DNA from: Agrococcus sediminis | GTDB taxonomy: Bacteria > Actinomycetota > Actinomycetes > Actinomycetales > Microbacteriaceae | Direction of reading: 5' to 3' | Length of the DNA: 64,000 nucleotides | Assembly (NCBI RefSeq): GCF_007923295.1 | Contig: NZ_VOIR01000018.1 | Span: 1-64,000 of the forward strand | In this document: piece by piece, positions 38,717 through 46,567 of the stretch | How the letters are laid out: each line of letters starts with the position of its first letter | How positions within the stretch are numbered: position 1 is the first letter of the stretch | Notes under the pieces: generated by a model | Told to the model about the DNA's origin: nothing | Databases searched by the model: none | Seen by the model: the letters and a program-made list of their open reading frames with translations, nothing else | Position numbers and translations under genes: made by a program

Positions 38717-40051
38717 TTGACCAAGATCCTCATCGTCGGCGGCGGCTACGCCGGCCTGTACACCGCACGCGGGCTCGAGCGTCTGCTCGGGGAGGCCGAG
38801 GCCGAGATCACCATCGTGGATCCGCTGTCGTACATGACGTACCTGCCGTTCCTGCCGGAGGTCGCCGCGGGCTCCATCGAGCCGCGCCACGCGGTCGTGC
38901 CGCTGCGCCGCCACCTGAGCCGCACGCGCGTCGTGCAGGCGAAGGTCACGAACGTCGACCACGCGACCAAGGTCGCGACGATCCAGCCCGAGCTCGGCGA
39001 GCCGACCGCGATGGCGTACGACGTCATCGTCATGACCGCCGGCTCCGTCTCGCGCACCTTCCCGATCCCGGGCGTCGCCGACGAGGCGATCGGCATGAAG
39101 ACGATCGAGGAGGCCGCCGCCGTGCGCGACCGCCTCATCTCGAACTTCGCGAAGGCCGCGGCGCTGCCCGCCGGCCCCGAGCGCGACCGGCTCCTGACCG
39201 TCGTGGTCGTCGGCGGCGGCTTCGCCGGCATCGAGACGATCGCCGAGCTGCGCGACTTCGCCACGCACCTGCTCTCGCGCTTCCCCGAGATCGCGTTCGA
39301 GGACGTCGCGTTCCACCTCGTCGAGGCGATGGGCCGCATCATGCCTGAGGTGAGCGCCTCGACCGCCGACTGGGTGGTCGAGGACCTCCGCAAGCGCGGC
39401 GTCGACGTGCACCTCGAGACCCAGCTGCAGAGCGCGCTCGACGGCGTGTGCGAGCTCTCCACCGGCGAGCGCTTCGGCTCCGACCTCATCATCTGGACCG
39501 CCGGCGTCATGGCGAACCCCGTCGTGCGCGCGACCGACCTGCCGCTCGACGACCGCGGCCGCATCACCGCGCTCGCGACGCTGCAAGTGGCACGCGACGG
39601 CGTCGTCGTGCCCGACGCGTGGACGGCGGGCGACGTCTCGGCCGTGCCCGACAAGTCGAAGACCCCCGGCCCCGGCGGCTTCTGTGTGCCCAACGCGCAG
39701 CACGCGGTGCGCCAGGCGAAGCTCCTCGCGAAGAACATCGTCGCGGTGCTGCGCGGCGACGCGCCCCGCGAGTACATCCACGACAACGAGGGCGCCGTCG
39801 CGGGCCTCGGCCTCTGGAACGGCGTGTTCCAGAAGGGCAACATCGCCATCAAGGGCCCGCTGGCCTGGCTGGCGCACCGCGGCTACCACGGCCTCGCGAT
39901 GCCGATGTGGGAGCGCAAGATCCGCGTCTTCACGGGCTGGTGGAACAACTTCTGGCTGGGTCGCGACATCGCCGAGCTCTCCGACCGCGAGGTGCCGCGC
40001 CAGGCGTTCGAGACGTTCGCGTCGCGCCCGAAGCCGAAGGTCGACGCCTAG
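38717..40051 (+). CDS. ndh: Type II NADH:quinone oxidoreductase (NDH-2)
   Basis: A 444-residue peripheral membrane flavoprotein passing electrons from NADH to menaquinone without pumping protons. The FAD motif is ILIVGGGYAGLYTARGL at the N-terminus, the NADH motif is VVVVGGGFAGIETIAEL about residue 160, and TAGDVSAVP is the second FAD contact. The C-terminal GYHGLAMPMWERKIRVFTGWWNNFWLG is an amphipathic membrane anchor typical of NDH-2. The TTG start is set by the family's N-terminal length. A strong terminator follows. Confidence 0.93.
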   Translation: MTKILIVGGGYAGLYTARGLERLLGEAEAEITIVDPLSYMTYLPFLPEVAAGSIEPRHAVVPLRRHLSRTRVVQAKVTNVDHATKVATIQPELGEPTAMAYDVIVMTAGSVSRTFPIPGVADEAIGMKTIEEAAAVRDRLISNFAKAAALPAGPERDRLLTVVVVGGGFAGIETIAELRDFATHLLSRFPEIAFEDVAFHLVEAMGRIMPEVSASTADWVVEDLRKRGVDVHLETQLQSALDGVCELSTGERFGSDLIIWTAGVMANPVVRATDLPLDDRGRITALATLQVARDGVVVPDAWTAGDVSAVPDKSKTPGPGGFCVPNAQHAVRQAKLLAKNIVAVLRGDAPREYIHDNEGAVAGLGLWNGVFQKGNIAIKGPLAWLAHRGYHGLAMPMWERKIRVFTGWWNNFWLGRDIAELSDREVPRQAFETFASRPKPKVDA

Positions 40052-40068
40052 GCTCCGCCCCGCACGAC

Positions 40069-40110
40069 ACGACAGCGCCGCATCCCTCCCGAGGGGCGCG
40101 GCGCTGTCGT
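40069..40110 (+). terminator. Terminator after ndh
   Basis: A perfect 13-bp stem, ACGACAGCGCCGC with GCGGCGCTGTCGT, and a 16-nt loop, 17 nt after the ndh stop. It is followed by a T-containing stretch ATCGTTGTCG. Confidence 0.85.
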
Positions 40111-40159
40111 ATCGTTGTCGTGGACGCCCGTCCAAGTAGGCGTGCAGAACGGAGCTCGC

Positions 40160-40759
40160 GTGGCGCGGAAGCCGGCCGCGGTGCGGCGTCGGGACCTCGT
40201 GGAGGCAGGGCTGCGCGTGATCGCGCGCGAGGGGATGCACGGGGCAAGCGTGCGGGCGATCGTCGCCGAGGCGGGCGTGCCGCTCGCGACCTTCCACTAC
40301 GTGTTCTCGTCGCGCGACGAGATGATCGGCGAGGCCTACGCCTTCGTGGCGCTGCGCCCCGAGGAGAACACCATGGCGGCGATGCCGGAGGGCGCGACCC
40401 TCGACGACGCCATCCGCGCCATCTTCACGCTGTGGTTCGAGCGGTTCCTCGAGCACCCCGAGTACGAGCTCGCGATCATGGAGATCATGGCGTACTGCAG
40501 CCGCACGCCCTCGCTCGCGCACCTGCCGGGCGAGGTGCAGGAGCGCTACCTCGAGGCCGTGACGGATGCGGTGGAGGGCCTGCGCGAGCACTTCGGCGCG
40601 AGCGCGGCGATGCCCGCCCGCGATGCGGCGGCGCTCGTGCTGCACCTGACCGACGGCCTCACGTACTGCTGGCTGCGCACCCACGACACCGAGGCATCCC
40701 ACCGCTTCATCGAGGCCGCCGTGCCGCTCGTGCGGCGCACGATCGACGACCGCTCGTGA
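40160..40759 (+). CDS. TetR/AcrR-family regulator
   Basis: A 199-residue protein. The HTH (residues 8-52) has GASVRAIVAEAGVPLATFHYVFSSRDEM; the FHYVFSS form is close to the RutR/BetI-like group that senses small metabolites. The C-terminal domain is all-helical. GTG 40160 follows GGAG by 5 nt. It overlaps the PLP-enzyme gene by 4 nt, and that gene overlaps the lactone oxidase, so it probably controls its own three-gene operon. Confidence 0.9.
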   Translation: MARKPAAVRRRDLVEAGLRVIAREGMHGASVRAIVAEAGVPLATFHYVFSSRDEMIGEAYAFVALRPEENTMAAMPEGATLDDAIRAIFTLWFERFLEHPEYELAIMEIMAYCSRTPSLAHLPGEVQERYLEAVTDAVEGLREHFGASAAMPARDAAALVLHLTDGLTYCWLRTHDTEASHRFIEAAVPLVRRTIDDRS

Positions 40760-41973
40760 GCGGGATCCGGCTCGAGGGCGCGGCGCCCTGGCTCGCCGAG
40801 GGCCACTGGCGCCGGCTCGACGCGGCGACCGCGCACCTCGACGGGCCGTTCGCGGCGCTGTCGCTCGAGGCGCTCGCGCACAACGCCGCCGACATGGCGC
40901 GCCGCGCGGCCGGCACGCGGCTGCGGCTGGCCACGAAGTCGGTGCGCAGCCGCCCGGTGATCGAGGCGGTGCTGCGCCTGCCCGGCTGGCACGGCGTGCT
41001 CGCCGCGACGCTGCCGGAGGCGCTCTGGCTCGCCGCGACGGTCGACGACGTGCTGCTCGGGTACCCGACCGTCGACCGGGGTGCGCTGCGCGCGCTGGCC
41101 GCCGACGACCTGGCGCGCGAGCGGGTGACGCTGATGGTCGACAGCGTCGAGCACCTCGACGCGATCGACCGCGCGGCGCCCGGCCACCCCGAGCTGCGGG
41201 TGGCGATCGAGCTCGACGCGTCGCTCGAGGTGGGGCCCCTGCGGGCGGGTGTGCGGCGATCGCCCCAGCACCGCCCCGAGCAGCTGCGCGCGCTCGCGCG
41301 GGCCGTCGCCGACCGTCGCGGGTTCCGGCTCGTGGGCGTGATGGCGTACGAGGCGCAGATCGCCGGCGTGCAGGACGCCCGGTCGCGCGGGCTCGCGCCG
41401 GCCGCCGCGGTGCGGGCGATGCAGGGGCTCTCGCGCCGCGAGCTGCGTGAGCGGCGAGGCGCCGCGATCGCCGCGGTGCGCGAGGTCGCCGAGCTCGAGC
41501 TCGTCAACGGCGGCGGCACGGGATCGATCGAGTCGACGGCGGCGGATGCGTCGGTCACCGAGATCGGGGCGGGCAGCGGCCTGTTCGGTCCCCACCTCTT
41601 CGACGGCTACCGCAGCTTCCGGCCCGCGCCGGCGCTCGCGTTCGCCCTGCCGGTCGTGCGTCGCCCGGGGCCGGGCTCCGTGACGCTGCTCGGCGGCGGC
41701 TGGGTCGCCTCCGGGCCCGCGGGCGTCGACAAGCAGCCGCTCGTCGCGTGGCCGGAGGGCATGCGCCTGGATCCGCGCGAGGGGGCGGGCGAGGTGCAGA
41801 CGCCCGTGCTCGGGGAGGCCGCCGACCGGCTGCGGCTCGGCGACCGCGTGTGGCTGCGCCATGCGAAGGCCGGCGAGCTGTGCGAGCGCATCGACCGCCT
41901 GCACGTCGTCTCGGGCGACCAGGTGGTGACCAGCATCCCCACGTACCGTGGCGAGGGGAGGGCGCTGCTGTGA
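40756..41973 (+). CDS. Alanine-racemase-fold PLP enzyme (amino acid deaminase/aldolase)
   Basis: A 405-residue fold type III PLP protein, related to D-threonine aldolase and D-serine dehydratase. The PLP lysine is in RLRLATKSVRS (about residue 56). VAIELDASLEVGPLRAGVR and LVGVMAYEAQIAGV follow, and the phosphate-binding region is LVNGGGTGSIEST. The C-terminal beta domain has GGGWVASGPAGVDKQP. Reaction uncertain: retro-aldol cleavage or deamination of a D-amino acid. It is translationally coupled to both neighbours. Confidence 0.85.
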   Translation: MSGIRLEGAAPWLAEGHWRRLDAATAHLDGPFAALSLEALAHNAADMARRAAGTRLRLATKSVRSRPVIEAVLRLPGWHGVLAATLPEALWLAATVDDVLLGYPTVDRGALRALAADDLARERVTLMVDSVEHLDAIDRAAPGHPELRVAIELDASLEVGPLRAGVRRSPQHRPEQLRALARAVADRRGFRLVGVMAYEAQIAGVQDARSRGLAPAAAVRAMQGLSRRELRERRGAAIAAVREVAELELVNGGGTGSIESTAADASVTEIGAGSGLFGPHLFDGYRSFRPAPALAFALPVVRRPGPGSVTLLGGGWVASGPAGVDKQPLVAWPEGMRLDPREGAGEVQTPVLGEAADRLRLGDRVWLRHAKAGELCERIDRLHVVSGDQVVTSIPTYRGEGRALL

Positions 41974-43262
41974 CGTGGACGAACTGGGCCCGGTCGCAAC
42001 GGGCCGAGCCGCGCGAGGTCGACGCGCCGCTGACGATCGAGTCGGTGCGCCGCGCCGTCGAGCGCGTCGCCGCGCGGGGCGGCACGATGCGCCCCGTGGG
42101 CAGCGGGCACTCGTTCTCGGGCGCCGCTCGGCCCGACGACGCGCAGCTGCGGCTCGACGGCCTCACCGGCCTGCTCGACGTCGACCGCGAGCGCCGGCGG
42201 GCGACGGTGCTGGCCGGCACGCGCATCCGCGACCTGTCGCTGCTGCTCGCGCAGCACGGGCTCGCGCTCGACAACCTGGGCGACGTCGACGTGCAGACGA
42301 TCGCGGGTGCGATCTCGACCGGCACCCACGGCACGGGGCTCGCGCACCGCTCGATCGGCGCATCCGTCGTCGCGGCGACGCTCGTCGCGGGCGACGGCAG
42401 CCTCGTGCGCGTGAGCGTCGAGGAGCGGCCCGACCTGCTCCCCGCCGTGCGGCTGGGGCTCGGGGCGCTGGGCGTGCTCGTCGACGTGACGCTGCAGTGC
42501 GTGCCCGCGTTCGCGCTCGACGCGGTCGAGACGACGGTGGCGCTCGACGCCGTGCTCGACGACTGGATGGGGCTCCTCGAGCGCACCGACCACTTCGAGT
42601 GCTACTGGTTCGCCGCCACGCGGGTCGCGGCGACGAAGTCGAACACGCGCGTCGATGGGCCGCTCCGGCCGCGCTCGGCCGTCGGCCGCTTCGTCGACGA
42701 GCGGCTGCTCACCGACGTCGGCCACCGGGCGCTGCTCGCGCTCGGCGCGCTCGTGCCCGCGACGGCCGCGCCGCTCAACGAGCTGTCGGCGCGGCTGCTG
42801 CCGCGCGGGAGGTTCGTCGAGCCGAGCCACGAGGTGTTCGCGGCGCCGCGCGCGGTGCGGTTCCGCGAGCTCGAGTACGGGCTGCCGGTCGAGGCCGTGC
42901 CCGAGGCGCTGCGCGAGATCGACCGGGCGCTGCGGCGCGCCGACCTCGTGCTGACGTTCCCGTTCGAGCTGCGCGCCGCCGCCGCCGACGACGCCCACCT
43001 GTCGACGGCGCTCGGGCGCGACACGGGCTACATCGCGGCGCACCGGTGGTGGCGCGAGGATCCGCGGCCGCTGTTCGAGATCGTCGAGCCCATCCTGCTC
43101 GCGCACGACGGCCGGCCGCACTGGGGCAAGCTGCACTCGCTGCGGGCGCCCGAGCTCGCCGAGCGCTTCCCGGGCTTCGCCGCGTTCGCCCAGGCGCGCG
43201 ACGAGCTCGACCCCGCGCGCGTCTTCGCGAGCTCGTGGACGCGCAGGGTGCTCGGGGCCTGA
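41970..43262 (+). CDS. FAD-linked sugar-lactone oxidase (D-arabinono-1,4-lactone oxidase family)
   Basis: A 430-residue vanillyl-alcohol-oxidase-type flavoprotein. The FAD-binding domain has GTMRPVGSGHSFSG and the conserved stretch NLGDVDVQTIAGAISTGTHGTG; the ALO domain ends with HWGKLHSL and FPGFAAFAQARDELDP. Family members oxidise sugar lactones or alditols with oxygen, giving H2O2. The His-linked FAD position of some homologues is not obvious in VGSGHSF and would need an alignment. It is the third gene of the TetR-PLP-oxidase operon. Confidence 0.9.
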   Translation: MTWTNWARSQRAEPREVDAPLTIESVRRAVERVAARGGTMRPVGSGHSFSGAARPDDAQLRLDGLTGLLDVDRERRRATVLAGTRIRDLSLLLAQHGLALDNLGDVDVQTIAGAISTGTHGTGLAHRSIGASVVAATLVAGDGSLVRVSVEERPDLLPAVRLGLGALGVLVDVTLQCVPAFALDAVETTVALDAVLDDWMGLLERTDHFECYWFAATRVAATKSNTRVDGPLRPRSAVGRFVDERLLTDVGHRALLALGALVPATAAPLNELSARLLPRGRFVEPSHEVFAAPRAVRFRELEYGLPVEAVPEALREIDRALRRADLVLTFPFELRAAAADDAHLSTALGRDTGYIAAHRWWREDPRPLFEIVEPILLAHDGRPHWGKLHSLRAPELAERFPGFAAFAQARDELDPARVFASSWTRRVLGA

Positions 43263-43281
43263 CCGTCCTACAGTGGAGGGC

Positions 43282-43833
43282 ATGGAAGACCCCCTCCTCT
43301 GGCTCTGGATCGCGGTCGGCGCGATCGTCGTCGTCGTGCTCGTCCTCGTCGTGTGGACAGCCTCGGCCGCCGCGTCGATGCGGCGCCTCGGCGAGACGGT
43401 CGACGCGCGCTGGCGTGCCCTCGCCGAGACGCTCGAGCGCCGCCGCGGCGTGGCCGATCCGCTGCTGTCGACCGCCGACGAGGGGCAGCGCCGCACGGCG
43501 GCGGATGCCTTCGGCCGGCTCGAGAGCGCGCGGCTGCCGGGGGCGAAGGCCGAGGCGGAGGCCGCGGTGCAGCGGGCGCTGCGCCCGCTCGTGCAGGCGG
43601 CCGGGTCGCAGCCCTCGGGATCGGCGGCCGCGGATGCGCGTGCCGCGCTCGCGGCGCTCGACGACGAGGCGCAGGCGCGCCGCCGCGACTACAACACGGG
43701 CGCGCGCGAGCTGAACGCCAAGGGCCGCCGGTTCCCGACGTCGCTGTTCAAGGGCGCCGCGGGCGTGCCGCGCGAGTTCTTCGAGGTCGACCAGGCGGGC
43801 GCCGTCGCGGAGCCGCCCCGCATCCAGTTCTGA
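43282..43833 (+). CDS. LemA-family-like membrane protein
   Basis: 183 residues with one N-terminal transmembrane helix (about residues 5-27, LLWLWIAVGAIVVVVLVLVVWTA) and a helical cytoplasmic or extracytoplasmic body. The C-terminal part, RRDYNTGARELNAKGRRFPTSLFKG and PREFFEVD, matches the LemA pattern of YN..V.eyN...r.fP.......f...eff. Function of LemA proteins is not established. ATG 43282 is chosen because TACAGT ends 7 nt upstream (leaderless). Confidence 0.78.
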   Translation: MEDPLLWLWIAVGAIVVVVLVLVVWTASAAASMRRLGETVDARWRALAETLERRRGVADPLLSTADEGQRRTAADAFGRLESARLPGAKAEAEAAVQRALRPLVQAAGSQPSGSAAADARAALAALDDEAQARRRDYNTGARELNAKGRRFPTSLFKGAAGVPREFFEVDQAGAVAEPPRIQF

Positions 43834-43837
43834 CCCT

Positions 43838-43877
43838 CCGCTGGTCGAGGAAGCCGGCGCAGCCGGCCGTCTCGAGA
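43838..43877. repeat. Degenerate half copy of a CTGGTCGAGGAG palindromic repeat
   Basis: CTGGTCGAGGA followed by AGCCGGCGCAGCCGGC and GTCTCGAGA. It matches the left half of the two composite elements that follow, but with a different internal hairpin and no right half. Confidence 0.65.
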
Positions 43878-43885
43878 AGGAGCCT

Positions 43886-43997
43886 CCCGCTGGTCGAGGA
43901 GCCGCCGCAGGCGGCGTCTCGAGACCACCCGATAGCCGCGTGCGCCAGGTCTCGTGACGCGTGCGGGCTGCGCCCGCGCGCTCCTCGACCAAGCGGG
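43886..43997. repeat. Composite palindromic repeat, copy 1 (112 bp)
   Basis: Left half: CCCGCTGGTCGAGGAGC, hairpin CGCCGCAGGCGGCG, TCTCGAGACC. Right half: GGTCTCGTGACGCG, hairpin GCGGGCTGCGCCCGC, GCTCCTCGACCAAGCGGG. The outer ends are inverted copies of each other. It fills the gap between the converging LemA and YcaQ-like genes. Repeats with these ends are, to my knowledge, common between genes in Microbacteriaceae. Confidence 0.8.
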
Positions 43998-44003
43998 ACG
44001 CTC

Positions 44004-44111
44004 CCCGCTGGTCGAGGAGCCGCCGCAGGCGGCGTCTCGAGACCAGACCACACAGCTGACCGGTCTCGTGACGCGTGCGGGCTCCGCCCGCGCGCTCCTC
44101 GACCGAGCGGG
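44004..44111. repeat. Composite palindromic repeat, copy 2 (108 bp)
   Basis: The same plan as the copy at 43886, nearly identical in both halves. The right internal hairpin reads GCGGGCTCCGCCCGC instead of GCGGGCTGCGCCCGC, and the middle spacer differs (CAGACCACACAGCTGA). The two copies are in tandem, 6 bp apart. The right end lies 13 bp from the stop of the YcaQ-like gene. Confidence 0.8.
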
Positions 44112-44124
44112 GACGGGGTCGGTG

Positions 44125-45345
44125 TCAGCCCCGCCGCACCGCCGCCGCGACCTCGCGCGCCCACGTGCCCGGGCCCGTCACCTCGACGCTGCCGAGGCCC
44201 TGCCACGCCGCCGCCTCGGCGAGCGCGGGCGCGAGCCGCTCGGCCAGCTCACCGGCCCGCTCGGCGTGCGACGGCTCGACGGTCGCGTGCTGCACGCGCA
44301 GCACGCCGGCTCGGCGGTCGCTCTTGAGGTCGACGCGGCCGACGAGCTCGTCGTCGACCAGCACCGGCAGCACGTAGTACCCGTGCAGGCGCTGCGGCGC
44401 GGGCGTGTAGATCGAGATGCGGTACTCGAAGCCCCACAGCCGCTCCGCGCGCGGGCGGTGCCAGACGATGGGGTCGAACGGCGACAGCAGGGCCGTCGAG
44501 CGCACGCGGCGGGGGTTGCGCGTCCGCGCCCACCGGTAGGCGGGGCGGGCCCAGCCCTCGACCGAGACCGGCTCGAGCTCGCCCGCGTCGACGAGCGCAT
44601 CCACCGCCACCTGCGTGTCGGCGCGCTGCAGGCGGTGGTAGTCGGCGAGGTCGTCGAGCGTCGCGACGCCGTAGGCCTCGGCGGCGCGTGCGACGAGCAC
44701 CCGGTGGGCCTCGCCGCGCTCGACCTCGCCGCGCGCGGCCTCGGGCAGCGCCGCGTCGGCGACCGCGTAGCGGCGCTCGAAGCGCGAGCGCCCCACGGTG
44801 ACGAGCTCGCCGCGCCGGAAGAGCACGGCCGTCGCCCAGTACGCATCCGACTTGTTCCACCACCCGCCCGGCAGCCGCTGGTGCGCCGGATGCTCCATCT
44901 CGCTCGGCCGCATCGGCCCGCGCTCGGCGAACTCCGAGAGCACGCCGTCGATGAGCGTCGAGTGCTCGGCGGCCCAGCGCTCGTCGTTCGGGCGCATCGG
45001 CTGCTGCCGCTTCCACGCCCACAGCGGCCAGTCGGCGACGTCGATGACCGCGGCCTCGTGCGCGACGTACTCGGTGTAGCCGCCGAGCCGCCGCCCGTGG
45101 TCGTGGTGCAGCAGGCGGTCGAGCGCGGTGCGGTCGTAGGGCCCGAGCCGGCTCAGCAGCGGCAGGTAGTGGCTGCGCTCGAACACGTTCACCGAGTCGA
45201 GCTGCAGGAGGCCGAGCCGGGCGATGGCCCGCTGCAGGGTCTTGGCGCCGGTGCGGCCGCGCTCGCCGGGCAGCGCCCCGTCGAGCCCGCCCGCGGCGAT
45301 CGCGATGCGGCGCGCCTGGGCGGCGGAGATGCGGGCTGCGGTCAC
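44125..45345 (-). CDS. YcaQ/AlkZ-like winged-helix DNA glycosylase family protein
   Basis: About 406 residues of the HTH_42 (DUF1006) family, whose studied members (YcaQ, AlkZ) unhook interstrand crosslinks and remove alkylated bases. Features are QLDSVNVFERSHYLPLLSRLGPYDR near residue 50, winged-helix repeats, and the late segment STALLSPFDPIVWHRPRAERLWGFEYRISIYTP. The catalytic QxQ/QxD motif is represented by QLD. YVLPVLVDDELVGRVDLKSDR closes the family domain. GTG 45345 is the only sensible start after a GAGG-like site. Confidence 0.85.
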   Translation of the reverse strand: MTAARISAAQARRIAIAAGGLDGALPGERGRTGAKTLQRAIARLGLLQLDSVNVFERSHYLPLLSRLGPYDRTALDRLLHHDHGRRLGGYTEYVAHEAAVIDVADWPLWAWKRQQPMRPNDERWAAEHSTLIDGVLSEFAERGPMRPSEMEHPAHQRLPGGWWNKSDAYWATAVLFRRGELVTVGRSRFERRYAVADAALPEAARGEVERGEAHRVLVARAAEAYGVATLDDLADYHRLQRADTQVAVDALVDAGELEPVSVEGWARPAYRWARTRNPRRVRSTALLSPFDPIVWHRPRAERLWGFEYRISIYTPAPQRLHGYYVLPVLVDDELVGRVDLKSDRRAGVLRVQHATVEPSHAERAGELAERLAPALAEAAAWQGLGSVEVTGPGTWAREVAAAVRRG

Positions 45346-45403
45346 GCCTCGGAGGCTAGCAACGGCCGCCGACGCATGCCCGCGCCGTGACCGCCCCGCG
45401 CCG

Positions 45404-45409
45404 TAGGAT
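45404..45409 (+). promoter_or_regulatory. -10 hexamer, leaderless promoter of the AI-2E family gene and ilvA
   Basis: TAGGAT ends 6 nt before ATG 45416. The next gene overlaps by 4 nt, so this promoter should serve both. Confidence 0.5.
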
Positions 45410-45415
45410 CGACCA

Positions 45416-46567
45416 ATGGTCCTCCGACGCTCCACGCCCGAGGGGCCTGACGCGCCCTCGGGAGCGGTCGACGAGGTGGTGCCGCGCGGCATGCGCATCG
45501 CCGGCGCCTGGGCATGGCGCTTCGTCGCCGTCGCCGCGGCCGCCGCGATCGTCATCTGGCTCATCGTCGTCTTCCGCATCGTGGTCATCCCGCTGCTGGT
45601 CGCGGCCCTCATCACCAGCGCGCTCCTGCCGGTCGTCGACGGCCTCGTGCGCGCCCGCTGGCCGCGCGGGCTCGCGGTCGCGGTGTCGATCGTGGGCCTG
45701 CTCGTCGGGGTCGTCGCGCTCGGCTGGCTCGCGGTCTCGCAGATCCGCGACGAGTACCCGGCGCTGCAGGAGCAGGCGGTCGAGTTCTGGGATGAGACGC
45801 GCGGCTGGATCCTGTCGCTCCCGTTCGAGATCGACGCGCAGGATCTGCAGGGGTTCGGCACCAACATCATCGGCACGATCCGCGACGACGTCTCCTCCGT
45901 GCTCTCGAGCGCGCTGTCGGTCGGCTCCTCGGTCGGGCACTTCCTCGCGGGCGTGCTGCTGACGCTCTTCGCGCTCATCTTCGTGCTCGCCGACGGCCAG
46001 CGGATCTGGCGCTGGCTCGTCGGCGTGCTGCCGAAGAACGCGCAGGCCGCCACCGACGGCGCGGCTCGCGCCGGCTGGGTCACGCTCGGCAACTTCGTGC
46101 GGGTGCAGGTGCTCGTCGCGTTCATCGACGCGGTCGGCATCGGCCTCGGCGCCTTCATCCTGGGGCTGTTCTTCGAGGGCGGCATGCCGATCGTGCTGCC
46201 GATCGCGATCCTCGTCTTCCTCGGCTCGTTCATCCCCATCATCGGCGCGATCGTCACCGGCACCATCGCGGTGCTCGTCGTGCTCGTCTCGTTCGGCTTC
46301 TGGCCGGCGGTCATCATGCTCGGCATCGTGCTGCTCGTGCAGCAGATCGAGAGCCACGTGCTGCAGCCGCTCATCATGGGCACGGCCGTCAAGGTGCACC
46401 CGCTCGCGGTCGTGCTCGCGGTCGGCGCCGGTTCGACGATCGCGGGCATCGCGGGCGCGTTCTTCGCCGTGCCGGTGGTCGCGTTCCTCAACAACTTCGT
46501 CAAGACCATCGCGACCGGATCCTGGCGCACCAACCCCGACCCATCCGTGGAGGACGTCGTCCGATGA
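45416..46567 (+). CDS. AI-2E (PerM)-family transporter
   Basis: A 383-residue polytopic protein of the AI-2E exporter superfamily, which includes exporters of autoinducer-2 and Na+/H+ antiporters; the substrate here is unknown. About seven hydrophobic segments flank a soluble insertion (residues 105-160). Family signatures are LPVVDGLVRARWPRGLAV, the loop FLGSFIPIIGAIVTG and the conserved QQIESHVLQPLIMG. Overlap with ilvA (ATGA) couples the two. Confidence 0.88.
   Translation: MVLRRSTPEGPDAPSGAVDEVVPRGMRIAGAWAWRFVAVAAAAAIVIWLIVVFRIVVIPLLVAALITSALLPVVDGLVRARWPRGLAVAVSIVGLLVGVVALGWLAVSQIRDEYPALQEQAVEFWDETRGWILSLPFEIDAQDLQGFGTNIIGTIRDDVSSVLSSALSVGSSVGHFLAGVLLTLFALIFVLADGQRIWRWLVGVLPKNAQAATDGAARAGWVTLGNFVRVQVLVAFIDAVGIGLGAFILGLFFEGGMPIVLPIAILVFLGSFIPIIGAIVTGTIAVLVVLVSFGFWPAVIMLGIVLLVQQIESHVLQPLIMGTAVKVHPLAVVLAVGAGSTIAGIAGAFFAVPVVAFLNNFVKTIATGSWRTNPDPSVEDVVR

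Noticed and set aside
43838-44111. Insertion sequence
   Set aside because: No transposase frame exists; only palindromic repeats of about 110 bp are present.
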